The notes beneath the pieces were generated by a model, which saw only the letters and a program-made list of their open reading frames with translations, made no database searches and was not told the DNA's origin. Below are positions 52,113-60,020 of a stretch of DNA of 64,000 nt, piece by piece. Location: assembly GCF_022678645.1 (NCBI RefSeq), contig NZ_JALBWV010000001.1:124001-188000 (forward strand), in the 5' to 3' direction. Both the position numbers and the translations under genes were made by a program. Every line of letters begins with the position of its first letter. Positions within the stretch are counted from its first letter, which is position 1. The DNA comes from Saccharopolyspora soli. GTDB lineage: Bacteria > Actinomycetota > Actinomycetes > Mycobacteriales > Pseudonocardiaceae.

Positions 52113-52156
52113 TCGCGAGTGCGTAACCGGGCTCCAGTCCGGCTGTGCACTCACGA
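52113..52156. repeat. Family B intergenic hairpin, copy 4
   Basis: Imperfect arms of about 20 bases (TCGCGAGTGC left, GCACTCACGA right, with inner ACCGG/CCGG pairing) separated by a short loop. It follows the methyltransferase gene and precedes the xylanase promoter; probably a terminator or a dispersed element. Same outer motif as 28009 and 38664. Confidence 0.65.
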
Positions 52157-52160
52157 GATC

Positions 52161-52190
52161 TTGACGCCTCGTGCGGGTACGGCTTAATGT
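52161..52190 (+). promoter_or_regulatory. Candidate promoter of the xylanase gene
   Basis: TTGACG at 52161-52166 and TAATGT at 52185-52190, 18 bases apart, match a sigma-70/HrdB-type -35 and -10. The predicted start of transcription is about 52197, and the operator-like repeats begin just after it. Confidence 0.6.
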
Positions 52191-52200
52191 CCGTTGCGCG

Positions 52201-52230
52201 AAGTTTCTGAAACTTTCCGGAACTTTCCGG
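52201..52230 (+). promoter_or_regulatory. Candidate operator of the xylanase gene
   Basis: AAGTTTCTGAAACTT at 52201-52215 is a perfect 15-base inverted repeat. It overlaps an exact tandem repeat of AACTTTCCGG at 52211-52220 and 52221-52230. GAAA/TTTC palindromes of this kind lie before xylanase genes in Streptomyces and relatives. The location at or just after the transcription start suggests a repressor roadblock. Confidence 0.65.
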
Positions 52231-52261
52231 GAGACGTCGGTACCCAGGAGCGGAGTCCGCG

Positions 52262-53374
52262 ATGATGCCGAACCGCCTCGTCACCGCCACTTTCGTCGCA
52301 GCGCTCGCAGTTCCGCTGGTAGCCCAAGCCGCTGCTGCGCAACCCACCGATCGCGGCGCGCCCGACACGCTGCGCGCGGCGGCGCCCGAGGGGTTCGTCA
52401 TCGGATCGGCCGTCGCAGGCGGCGGCCACCACTCGGAACAGCCCTATCCCGATCCGTTCACTTCGGACGCGCCGTACCGGGACGTGCTCGCCAGCGAGTT
52501 CAGCTCGGTCTCGGCGGAGAACCAGATGAAGTGGGAGTACCTCCACCCCGAGCGGGACCGCTACGAGTTCGGCATGGCCGACGCGATCGTCAGCTTCGCC
52601 GAGCAGCACGGCCAAGCGGTGCGCGGGCACACCCTGCTGTGGCACAGCCAGAATCCCGAGTGGTTGGACAACGGCGACTTCTCCGCCGACGAGCTCCGCG
52701 AGATCCTGCGCGAGCACATCATGACCGTGGTGGGCCGCTACGCGGGCCGCATCCAGCAGTGGGACGTGGCCAACGAGATCTTCGACGACTCCGGCAACCT
52801 GCGGACAGCGGAGAACATCTGGCTCCGCGAGCTCGGACCGACCATCATCGCCGACGCGTTCCGCTGGGCCCACGAAGCCGATCCCGAGGCGGAGCTGTTC
52901 TTCAACGATTTCGGCGTCGAGGGCGTCAACGCCAAGAGCGACGCCTACTACGCGCTCATCAAGGACCTGCAGGCCCAAGGCGTGCCGGTGCACGGCTTCT
53001 CCGCGCAGGCCCACCTGAGCATCGAGTACGGTTTCCCCGCCGACCTGGAGGAAAACCTCCGCAGGTTCGACGAACTCGGCCTCGCCACCGCCATCACCGA
53101 GCTCGACGTGCGGATGATCCTGCCCGACAACGGCGTGCCGACCGATGCGCAGCTGGCGCAGCAGGCCGACTACTACCGCCGAACACTGGTCGCCTGCCTG
53201 AACGTCGACGGCTGCGACTCGTTCACCATCTGGGGCTGCACGGACAAGTACTCCTGGGTCCCGGTGACTTTCCCCGAAGAAGGAGCGGCAACGGTCATGT
53301 GGGACGGCTTCGTCCGCAAACCCGCCTATTTCGCGCTGCGCGACACGCTCGCCCAGACACGGGACAACCGCTGA
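52262..53374 (+). CDS. Secreted GH10 endo-1,4-beta-xylanase
   Basis: 370 residues. Signal peptide LVTATFVAALAVPLVAQAAAAQ, cleaved near residue 27. The rest is a single GH10 TIM barrel: VRGHTLLWHSQNPEWL, the acid/base E172 in QWDVANEIFDDSG, VHGFSAQAHLS and the nucleophile E280 in AITELDVRM; DSFTIWGCTDKYSWVP closes the barrel. No carbohydrate-binding module is attached. ATG 52262 or 52265. It cleaves xylan outside the cell. A promoter with a GAAA/TTTC operator lies directly upstream. It is next to remnants of a sugar uptake locus, suggesting the region once handled plant polysaccharides. Confidence 0.95.
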   Translation: MMPNRLVTATFVAALAVPLVAQAAAAQPTDRGAPDTLRAAAPEGFVIGSAVAGGGHHSEQPYPDPFTSDAPYRDVLASEFSSVSAENQMKWEYLHPERDRYEFGMADAIVSFAEQHGQAVRGHTLLWHSQNPEWLDNGDFSADELREILREHIMTVVGRYAGRIQQWDVANEIFDDSGNLRTAENIWLRELGPTIIADAFRWAHEADPEAELFFNDFGVEGVNAKSDAYYALIKDLQAQGVPVHGFSAQAHLSIEYGFPADLEENLRRFDELGLATAITELDVRMILPDNGVPTDAQLAQQADYYRRTLVACLNVDGCDSFTIWGCTDKYSWVPVTFPEEGAATVMWDGFVRKPAYFALRDTLAQTRDNR

Positions 53375-53416
53375 TCCAGGACCTGATCAACACCGATGAT
53401 CCGAGGTCGCTGCGGG

Positions 53417-53524
53417 TCATGCGACCGGTACCCGCATCACCGGCCGGTAGTAACCGGCGGGCCACGGTTCGTCGCCGATCTCAACCAGGGCGGGAGGTTC
53501 GTAGGTGAGCTCGTGCTCGGTCAT
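53417..53524 (-). CDS. Putative orphan lasso-peptide-type RiPP precursor
   Basis: 35-codon ORF on the minus strand, ATG 53524, TGA 53417-53419, with GAAAAGAAG eight bases upstream. The first half contains TYEPPALVEIGD, the YxxP...G leader pattern recognised by lasso-peptide RRE proteins (YEPPxLVExGDF type). The C-terminal part, GYYRPVMRVPVA at the end, has no Asp/Glu at ring position 7-9 and no Thr two before a Gly, so it may be a degenerate or different core. No lasso B or C genes are in the window. The call rests on leader pattern and RBS; a chance ORF is possible. Confidence 0.42.
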   Translation of the reverse strand: MTEHELTYEPPALVEIGDEPWPAGYYRPVMRVPVA

Positions 53525-53711
53525 GCGATCAACTTCTTTTCGGGAGTGCTTTGGTGTTCCGCGTACGCCGAACGCTCGATGTGCGCTGGCATCCGGTCAG
53601 GGACCCGAGAGTCCCGTTCCGGTAAATGCCGTAGTTGTCCAGAGCGCTTTCTTCGCACTTTCCTGCCAGGGCGGGTGAAACGCAGACGCCCTGCGCCCCT
53701 GAGCCGTGCGG

Positions 53712-54001
53712 TCATCGGGACCTCCGGATGACCGCCGCACCGAGCGGGGCGAGCACGACCTGCTCGCGCACTTCCTCGCCGGACAGCAGATCCGTGCCGC
53801 CGGGCGACACCGGGATGGTCGCTTCCTCGTCGGCGCTGTGGTTGAGCAGGAACAGGAACTCCTCCTGCTCGCCCTGCCTGGTGGTGCATTCGACGTGGCT
53901 TGGCACGTTCGGGTGCGGCTGGGTGACGTCGGCCGCTGCGACGGCCTCCAGCAAGACCTGGTTGAAGGTGAGCTCGTCCAGCAGCGTCGCCAGGTACACG
54001 A
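53712..54001 (-). pseudogene. C-terminal fragment of GH42 beta-galactosidase
   Basis: About 95 residues, ATTLL-type start YLATLLDELTFNQVLLEA, then VPSHVECTTRQGEQEEF, LFLLNHSADEEATIPV and VVLAPLGAAVIRR, the C-terminal beta-sandwich (domain C) of GH42 enzymes. The catalytic barrel is missing. The coding part joins directly to a permease fragment at about 54001, so one deletion removed the rest. The stop is at 53712-53714. Confidence 0.72.
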
Positions 54002-54199
54002 CTAGTCCGACGGCAGCCCGATTTGGTCGAGCAGGTTGACGATCGGGCTGGTGCCGGGCAGGTAGAGGAACGCCCAGATGATCGAGGCGATCACGCCGGG
54101 AATGGCGTAGGGCAGGAACGCGACCATCTGGAACACGCTGCGCAGCCGGACCACCACGGTGTCGAAGATCAACGCCATCAGCAGCGCCAACCCGAGCAA
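54002..54199 (-). pseudogene. Internal fragment of a MalF-type sugar ABC permease
   Basis: About 65 residues, LGLALLMALIFDTVVVR followed by FQMVAFLPYAIPGVIASIIW and FLYLPGTSPIVNLLDQIGL, the middle of a sugar-type permease with two helices. Both ends are cut: the upstream part is missing after the LacI gene and the downstream part stops at the GH42 fragment. It is a relic of a carbohydrate importer. Confidence 0.72.
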
Positions 54200-54268
54200 C
54201 AGCGCGCAGCGCGGATGTTCCTCTGCGGCAAGGGATTCCGAGCTGGGCTCCGTGCAGCGGAGGTCGGG

Positions 54269-55324
54269 CTAGCGGTGGGCTGAACGGTGGCGGGCGGCGA
54301 GCCGTTGCGAGCTCTGCCGGATGATGAGCTCCGGGGCCACCTGCACGCGCTTTTGAAAGTTTCGGTCGCCACCGATCTGGTCCAGGAGCAGTTCGATGCT
54401 CCGCTGGCCCACGGAGGCGAAGTCCTGCCGGACCGTGGTCAGCGGCGGTGGGTAGTACGCGGCTTCCGGGACGTCGTCGAAACCGGCCACGACGACGTCG
54501 TCGGGTACCGCGATACCCGCCTCCGCGAAGGCGTGCAGCAGACCGATCGCCATCTGGTCGTTGGCCACGAACACCGCCTGCACGTCACCCCGTCTCGCCA
54601 GTTTGCGGCCGATTTCGTAGCCGTTCGCGGGGCTCCAATCGCCGCGCGGCGGATCGGGTACCCGTGCACCGGCGTGCACGAGTTCCTGCTGCCATCCGGC
54701 CAGCCGCGCCTCGGCCTCCAGCCAGTTGGCCGGTCCGGCCACGTGCCACACCGTGTCGACGCCCTGGTCCAGCAGGTGCCGCGTGGCCATCCGCGCGCCG
54801 AGTTCCTGGTCGACGCTGACGACCGGCAGCCCCGGAGCGACGCCTCCTTCGGCCACGACCAGGGGCAGCGTGTCGCGCAGCGTGTCGAGCGCGGCGACCG
54901 TCCCCAGGACCGGGGCGATCACGACGATCCCCTCCACGCCCTGATCGGTCAGCCGAGACACCGCCTCGCGCAGGCTGGCCGGGGTCGGTACCCCGGAGTT
55001 CGCGACGGCGACGAAGTAACCGGCCTCGCGCGCCGCGCGCTCGACGCCGTTGAGGGTTCGCATCGGCCCGTACAGCGTGGTCTCGTACCCGATCACGCCC
55101 AGCGCCTGGGAGCGCTTGGTCACCAGGGCGCGGGCGGCGCTGTTGCGCCGGTACCCCAACCGCTCGATCGCTTCCTGGACGCGTCGGCGGGTGTCGGGGC
55201 GAACCGAAGGGTGACCGTTGAGCACCCGCGAGACCGTCTGGTGGGAAACGCCAGCGGCCCGCGCGACATCCGTCACGGTCGCTGCCCTACCGGCCCGGTC
55301 GGGCAGATTCGGCTGACTGGCCAT
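54269..55324 (-). CDS. LacI-family transcriptional regulator
   Basis: 351 residues from ATG 55324. Helix-turn-helix at residues about 20-65: TVTDVARAAGVSHQTVSRVLNGHPSVRPDTRRRVQEA. The periplasmic-binding-like sensor follows, with VEGIVVIAPV, LPVVSVDQE and VFVANDQMAIGLLHAF. The gene is complete, with a perfect operator about 90 bases upstream, although the sugar importer and beta-galactosidase it presumably controlled are deleted. Likely ligand is a beta-galactoside or similar oligosaccharide. It may still regulate the xylanase or itself. Confidence 0.9.
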   Translation of the reverse strand: MASQPNLPDRAGRAATVTDVARAAGVSHQTVSRVLNGHPSVRPDTRRRVQEAIERLGYRRNSAARALVTKRSQALGVIGYETTLYGPMRTLNGVERAAREAGYFVAVANSGVPTPASLREAVSRLTDQGVEGIVVIAPVLGTVAALDTLRDTLPLVVAEGGVAPGLPVVSVDQELGARMATRHLLDQGVDTVWHVAGPANWLEAEARLAGWQQELVHAGARVPDPPRGDWSPANGYEIGRKLARRGDVQAVFVANDQMAIGLLHAFAEAGIAVPDDVVVAGFDDVPEAAYYPPPLTTVRQDFASVGQRSIELLLDQIGGDRNFQKRVQVAPELIIRQSSQRLAARHRSAHR

Positions 55325-55738
55325 TCGCGGTCTCTCGCAATTTGGCCCGGAGTGGTCATGGGCCGTGTCCTGCCGAGGAAATAGCTCCTCAGTCGTTCGC
55401 AGTACCGACACTACATGTTAGCGCTAACAGATCTTTGATCATACTGTCCGCAGGCGAGCGGCCATCACGGGATCTTCGATCCGCTGTTGAGTTCGGGCAT
55501 CGACCGGAATCCGCGATTTGTTCTTTAATTCTCCGTTTTCCGGCTGACCGTGACGCGCTGATTCGAACACGCCGTGCAGCCGGGGCAGCCACTCGCTGGT
55601 CGTGAGTTCCAGCAGCAGGCAGCTCGAATACCTGCCAGCCGCCAGGACGAATGGCGGCTGGCGGTGACGACATCCGGCTCGCGCGGCGCCACGCTCGCAA
55701 TGGGGGTTCGTCAAGCGGGGCCCGAGGAGAGAGCAACC
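55325..55738. other. 414-base region between LacI and PrsW genes, no gene seen
   Basis: Divergent upstream regions of the LacI and PrsW genes. It contains the LacI-type operator at 55416-55429 and an AT-rich patch near 55500-55545 (TTTGTTCTTTAATTCTCC), but no ORF with codon bias or a ribosome binding site that I can support. Confidence 0.7.
55416..55429. promoter_or_regulatory. LacI-family operator
   Basis: TGTTAGCGCTAACA, a perfect 14-base inverted repeat with a central CG, the standard form for LacI/GalR regulators. It lies 92 bases before the LacI start, so the gene is probably autoregulated. Confidence 0.8.
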
Positions 55739-56710
55739 ATGATGCCATCAGCAGCGGGCGCGGCCCCGGACCAAGCCGAATCCACCGAAACCCAGCCGCG
55801 CAAGCCGCGGACCAGACCGGGGTGGGTGCGGATCTTCGTCAGCGGACTGGTGCTGTGGTTGGGCTCGGTGCTGGTCACGTTCACGACCGGGAACGTCACC
55901 CTGATCCCCACCATCATCCTGCTGGGCAGCTTCCTGATCCCGGTCACCTTCGTCGCCTACGCCTTCGAGCACTCCGATCAGGTCGTCACCGGCCAGCGGG
56001 TCTTCACCGCCTTCGTGTCCGGCGGGGTGCTCGGTGTGCTGGGGGCCTCCGTCCTGGAGTCCGCCTTCCTCGGCCGTCCTTTCGGGCTGACCTACCTCGG
56101 CGTCGGACTGATCGAGGAGGCCGTCAAGCTCGCGGCGCTGTGGTTGCTGGCGCGGCGCTTGCCCCGCTACACGATGCGGGACGGGATGGTGCTGGGTGCC
56201 GCCGTCGGGTTCGGCTTCGCCGCGTTCGAAAGCGCTGGCTACGCCTTCAACGCGCTGTTCACCTCTGGCGGCGGCCTGTCGCTGCTGAACCTGGTCGAGA
56301 CCGAGGCGCTGCGCGGCATCGCGGCACCGGTCGGGCACGGGCTGTGGACGGCGATCCTCGGCGCGGCGCTGTTCGCGACCGCCGCGCGGCGTGGCCGACT
56401 GAGGCTCGGCGGCGCGATCTTCGGTTGGTACGCGCTGGTGGTTGTGCTGCATGCCATGTGGGACGGCTCGCGGGGTATCGCGGGCTGGCTGACGCTGGTG
56501 CTGACCGGCACGCCGCGGCAGTGGCTGCTGATCGAACTCGGCGCGGCGTCAACCGCGACCCAGGGCCAACTGCACCTGTACACGGCGCTGATCTGGGTGT
56601 TGTTGCTGGTGGACGCGCTCATAGGTGTCCTGGCGCTGCACGGTCGCTGGCGGCGGGCGACCGCCACGCCGCGTCCGCCCGCGGAAGACGACGCGAATGA
56701 CCGAATGTGA
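55739..56710 (+). CDS. PrsW-family intramembrane metalloprotease
   Basis: 323 residues with about eight membrane helices after a short cytoplasmic N-terminus. The conserved PrsW features are all present: EEAVK in GLIEEAVKLAALW, the second acidic motif in GFAAFESAGYAFNAL, and H-x3-DG in VLHAMWDGSRG. The paired glutamates and histidine would bind a metal. Members cleave anti-sigma factors in the membrane. ATG 55739 (or 55742) follows GAGGAGAGAG. No anti-sigma gene is adjacent; the ECF42 sigma at 59985 has no typical membrane anti-sigma. Confidence 0.88.
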   Translation: MMPSAAGAAPDQAESTETQPRKPRTRPGWVRIFVSGLVLWLGSVLVTFTTGNVTLIPTIILLGSFLIPVTFVAYAFEHSDQVVTGQRVFTAFVSGGVLGVLGASVLESAFLGRPFGLTYLGVGLIEEAVKLAALWLLARRLPRYTMRDGMVLGAAVGFGFAAFESAGYAFNALFTSGGGLSLLNLVETEALRGIAAPVGHGLWTAILGAALFATAARRGRLRLGGAIFGWYALVVVLHAMWDGSRGIAGWLTLVLTGTPRQWLLIELGAASTATQGQLHLYTALIWVLLLVDALIGVLALHGRWRRATATPRPPAEDDANDRM

Positions 56711-56770
56711 TCAGCCGCGACCCGAACTCGCAGGAATGCGCTTCGGGGGTCGCGCTGGAAGGGTGGCGTT

Positions 56771-57172
56771 GTGTTCCGATGCCTGATCGTCGACGACAGT
56801 CCGCGTTTCGCCGCTGCCGCTCGCGGGCTGCTGGAAGGCGGGGACATCGCGGTCGTCGGGGTGGCCGCCACCGGTGCGGAGGCGTTGTGGCGGGCGGCCG
56901 AAATGCGGCCGGACTTCGCCCTGGTGGACATCGATCTCGGTGAGCAGAGCGGCTTCGACGTGGTCCGGCGACTGCACCGCGAAGCTGGCCTCGCGCCGTC
57001 CCGGCTGATCCTGATCTCCACCCACGCCGAGCAGGACTACGCGGAGCTGATCGAGGCCAGTCCGGTGGTCGGGTTCCTGTCCAAGACCGAGCTGTCCACC
57101 GCCGCCATCCACGAACTGCTCCGGCGAGCCCACGACGACGAGGGACCGGTCAGCGGGCTTCCAGGAAGGTGA
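56771..57172 (+). CDS. Stand-alone response-regulator receiver protein
   Basis: 133 residues with a complete receiver domain: acidic pocket DD at 8-9, phospho-acceptor D53 in FALVDIDLGEQSG, S in LILISTHAEQD, and K in LSKTEL. No output domain follows; it ends with a short tail overlapping the convergent NarL gene by 23 bases. GTG 56771 is the start. It could act as a phosphate sink or bind a partner; the histidine kinase at 57863 is the nearest candidate donor. Confidence 0.85.
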   Translation: MFRCLIVDDSPRFAAAARGLLEGGDIAVVGVAATGAEALWRAAEMRPDFALVDIDLGEQSGFDVVRRLHREAGLAPSRLILISTHAEQDYAELIEASPVVGFLSKTELSTAAIHELLRRAHDDEGPVSGLPGR

Positions 57173-57794
57173 CCACGGCCAGCACCCGGCGGTGCACGTC
57201 GTCGGTTTCCCCGAGATTCAGCTTGGCCAGCACGTGCCGCACATGCTTCTCCACCGTTCCCTCCGTGAGCCACAACCGGCGGGCGATGCCCGCGTTGGAG
57301 CGCCCTTCGGCCATCAATGCCAAGACCTCGCGCTCCCGCGCGCTGAGCGCGGCGAGCGGGTCGTCGCGCCGGTGTGCGGTGACCAGTTCCCGCACGAGCG
57401 CAGGGTCCACGACCGAACCCCCTTTGGCGATGCGCTCCAGCGTGTCGACGAATTCGTCGACGTTGGTGATGCGGTTCTTGAGCAGGTAACCGATCCGCTG
57501 CCCGGTGGCCAGCAGTTCCATCGCGTGCTCCACCTCCGCATGCGCGGACAGCACCAGGATGGCGGTCTCGGGGAACTCGGCGCGGATCACCCGTGCCGCG
57601 TCCAGGCCCTCGGTGGTGTGCGTCGGGGGCATCCGGATGTCGACCACCACCAGCTCGGGAACCAGGTCGCGCACCAGCGCGAGCAACCCCGAGCTGTCGC
57701 CAGCCTGCCCGACGACGTCGAAACCCGACCGTTCGAGCAGACTGGCCAGGCCCTCGCGAAGCAGGACGTCGTCCTCGGCCAGAACTACTCGCAC
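57150..57794 (-). CDS. NarL/LuxR-family response regulator
   Basis: 214 residues. Receiver with AEDD at the N-terminus, phospho-acceptor at about residue 52 in VVVDIRMPPTHTTEGL, and K in YLLKN. The C-terminal LuxR helix-turn-helix reads LSAREREVLALMAEGRSNAGIARRLWLTEGTVEKHV. GTG 57794 or 57797 starts it; GGAG favours the first. Divergent from the histidine kinase, 65 bases apart, forming a two-component pair. Confidence 0.92.
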   Translation of the reverse strand: MRVVLAEDDVLLREGLASLLERSGFDVVGQAGDSSGLLALVRDLVPELVVVDIRMPPTHTTEGLDAARVIRAEFPETAILVLSAHAEVEHAMELLATGQRIGYLLKNRITNVDEFVDTLERIAKGGSVVDPALVRELVTAHRRDDPLAALSAREREVLALMAEGRSNAGIARRLWLTEGTVEKHVRHVLAKLNLGETDDVHRRVLAVVTFLEAR

Positions 57795-57862
57795 CACGGC
57801 TCCATCGGTTTGACCAGCATCTTCGACCAGCGTCTCACCGGTAAGCGTCCCACGCTGTGGGC

Positions 57863-59287
57863 ATGTCGTGGAGACCGCGCAACCCGTCCGAGCCCCAGCT
57901 CAGCGCCGGGCTGACGCGCCGCATGCTCATCGCCAGCGGCCTGCTCGCGCTGGTCATCGGTGCTGCCTTCGCCGTCCTGCTCGCCTCGGTCGCCGACCTG
58001 CGCGCGTCGGAGCGCAGCACCCGCCAGTCCGAAGAGGTGGTCGTCGCGGCCAACCGGCTGGAGCGGCTGGTCGTGGACGTCGAGGCGGGCGAGCGCGGAT
58101 TCCTCGTCACCGGGCAGGACGACAGCCTCGCGCTGTGGCGATCCGGGCAGGCTGCCATTCCCGCGCAGGCCGAGACGCTGCAACGCTTGGTGGCCGACAG
58201 CCCCGGACAGCTCGGCCTGGCCAGGCAGATCCAGCAGGCTGCCAACGCCTACATCCAGGACTACTCGACCCCGTTGGTCGAGACCGCGCGACGAGACCTG
58301 GCCGCCGCCCGAGCTCAAGCGGCCAACGGCGAGGGAGTGCGACGCATCGACGCGATCCGGGCTGAGTTCGACCGCCTGGTGACGGTCGAACAGGGTCTGG
58401 AGGTGGAGAGGCAGAGCCGCTCCGGCGCGGCTGGCCGCCGCGCCATCGCCGCGGCCGCCACCGGTCTCGCCGGATCGATCCTGCTCATCGTCATTTTCGC
58501 GGCCTACCTCGCCCGCGTGATCGTCGGGCCGGTCCGCCGGGCCGCGGCGATGGCCGGTCGGCTCGCCAGCGGCGACCTCGGCGCGCGGCTGCCGGAGCGC
58601 GGTGTTGGCGAGATCGGTGTCCTGGAACGCAGTTTCAACACGATGGCGCGCTCGCTGCAGTCCAGCCGGGAAGAGCTCGCCGCCTCGCGGGCCCGGATCG
58701 TGGCCGCGGCGGACCAGGCGCGGCGACGCATCGAGCGCGACTTGCACGACGGCGTCCAACAGCGGCTGGTGTCGCTGGCACTGGAACTGCGCGCTGCGGA
58801 GGCGGCCGCGACACCCGAGCTCAAGCAGCGGCTGGCCGGTGTCACCAGCGAGCTGGTGGGTGCGACCGACGACCTGCGGGAGCTGTCCCGTGGTATCCAC
58901 CCGGCGATGCTGTCCGAGGGCGGACTACCGCCTGCGCTCCGGGCGCTGGCCCGCCGCTCGGCGGTGCCGGTCGAGCTCACCGCGGACATCCCGGAGCGGC
59001 CGCTCGAACAGGTCGAGGTGGCGGCGTACTACGTCGTCTCCGAGGCGCTCACCAACGCAGCCAAGCACGCCCGCGCATCGGTGGTCCACGTGGCGGTGTG
59101 GGCGCGGGACGACGGCCTGCACCTGGTGGTCCGCGACGACGGCGTCGGTGGTGCGACGACCGGGCAGGGCTCGGGACTGGTCGGGCTGACCGACCGGGTC
59201 CAGGCGCTGGGCGGAACGATCACGATCACCAGCCCGCCAGGCGAGGGCACCACGCTGGTGGTGGATCTCCCCACCGAAGTCCGCTGA
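57863..59287 (+). CDS. Sensor histidine kinase with CHASE3 and HAMP domains
   Basis: 474 residues from ATG 57863. Two helices (about 20-40 and 195-215) enclose an extracytoplasmic CHASE3 sensor; TRQSEEVVVAANRLERLVVDVEAGERGFLVTG is its typical opening. A HAMP region follows with RRAAAMAGRLASGDLGARLPERG. HisKA_3: RRRIERDLHDGVQQRLVSLAL, with the phospho-histidine in LHDGVQQ. The ATPase domain has SEALTNAAKHA and DDGVGG...GLVGLTDRVQALGG. It phosphorylates the NarL-type regulator encoded divergently. Confidence 0.93.
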   Translation: MSWRPRNPSEPQLSAGLTRRMLIASGLLALVIGAAFAVLLASVADLRASERSTRQSEEVVVAANRLERLVVDVEAGERGFLVTGQDDSLALWRSGQAAIPAQAETLQRLVADSPGQLGLARQIQQAANAYIQDYSTPLVETARRDLAAARAQAANGEGVRRIDAIRAEFDRLVTVEQGLEVERQSRSGAAGRRAIAAAATGLAGSILLIVIFAAYLARVIVGPVRRAAAMAGRLASGDLGARLPERGVGEIGVLERSFNTMARSLQSSREELAASRARIVAAADQARRRIERDLHDGVQQRLVSLALELRAAEAAATPELKQRLAGVTSELVGATDDLRELSRGIHPAMLSEGGLPPALRALARRSAVPVELTADIPERPLEQVEVAAYYVVSEALTNAAKHARASVVHVAVWARDDGLHLVVRDDGVGGATTGQGSGLVGLTDRVQALGGTITITSPPGEGTTLVVDLPTEVR

Positions 59288-59513
59288 CCAGCACCCGGCC
59301 ACCAACCCTTCGCTTCGGTCACACGTCGAATATCGCCGCACCGAGACCTCCAGTACGAGGTGAATATTCCAAAATCTCCACACCACAGCCTGTCAACCGC
59401 ATCGGTGGACCACTCGCCGATAGTCGCAATTCCGGGCGGCGGCACTTAGCGTGTTTAACGCCCACAATGGCGAGATTCTCAATTTGAGAATGTTCCTCCG
59501 AGAGGAGCGTCCA

Positions 59514-60020
59514 GTGACGACGGCACTCGACAACCTGCATGTGGTGATGCTGGAATCCCTCCAAGATCCAGAGGTTGACGTCAAGAACTACAAGAACAAC
59601 TTCCACACCCTGACATCCACTGCTGGCCAGGTTTATAGCTACAAGATTGCGCAGCTGAACGACCCCTCGCAGTGGCCTGGCGGTGCGGGGGCGTATTACG
59701 CGGCGCAGCAGAGCTGGAACAACGTCGCGTACGACCTCCAGAACTGGGCCAATACGACCCTCAAAAAGGCCAATTTGAACATCAGCGATTTCGTCTACGA
59801 CGACGTCACGATTTCCCCTCGGTTGACCGAAGCGATCAAGTGTGCAGAACAATTGATCCAGAACCCGGGCGACGACCAGACGAAGGTCGACTTCCAAAAG
59901 GTGTCGAGGTGTAGCGAACCTTGGGAACATCGACCTTCGCACGTCGTTTTCAACTTGTTCGTCACGTCAACTTGGGGTGTTCGGCTATTCCGAGTCCGTC
60001 ATGCCTGCCAGTTCCGTTAG
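59514..60020 (+). CDS. Low-GC gene of unknown function
   Basis: 168 residues from GTG 59514, with GAGAGGAG just upstream. The DNA is clearly poorer in GC than its neighbours, roughly mid-50s percent by eye, with codons such as AAG, AAT and AAC. The protein is rich in Asn, Gln, Tyr and helices ([20 protein letters not shown]). No signal peptide or membrane helix; no family recognised. After about residue 125 the sequence changes character and an alternative frame also looks protein-like, so a frameshift or truncation is possible. The 3' end overlaps the convergent sigma factor gene by 36 bases. Confidence 0.6.
   Translation: MTTALDNLHVVMLESLQDPEVDVKNYKNNFHTLTSTAGQVYSYKIAQLNDPSQWPGGAGAYYAAQQSWNNVAYDLQNWANTTLKKANLNISDFVYDDVTISPRLTEAIKCAEQLIQNPGDDQTKVDFQKVSRCSEPWEHRPSHVVFNLFVTSTWGVRLFRVRHACQFR

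Noticed and set aside
53400-55400. Complete lasso-peptide gene cluster around the leader-like ORF
   Set aside because: No RRE protein, leader peptidase or asparagine-synthetase-like cyclase is found on either strand here.
59450-60020. Insertion sequence or prophage as the source of the low-GC gene
   Set aside because: No transposase, integrase, inverted terminal repeats or target duplications can be seen at its borders.
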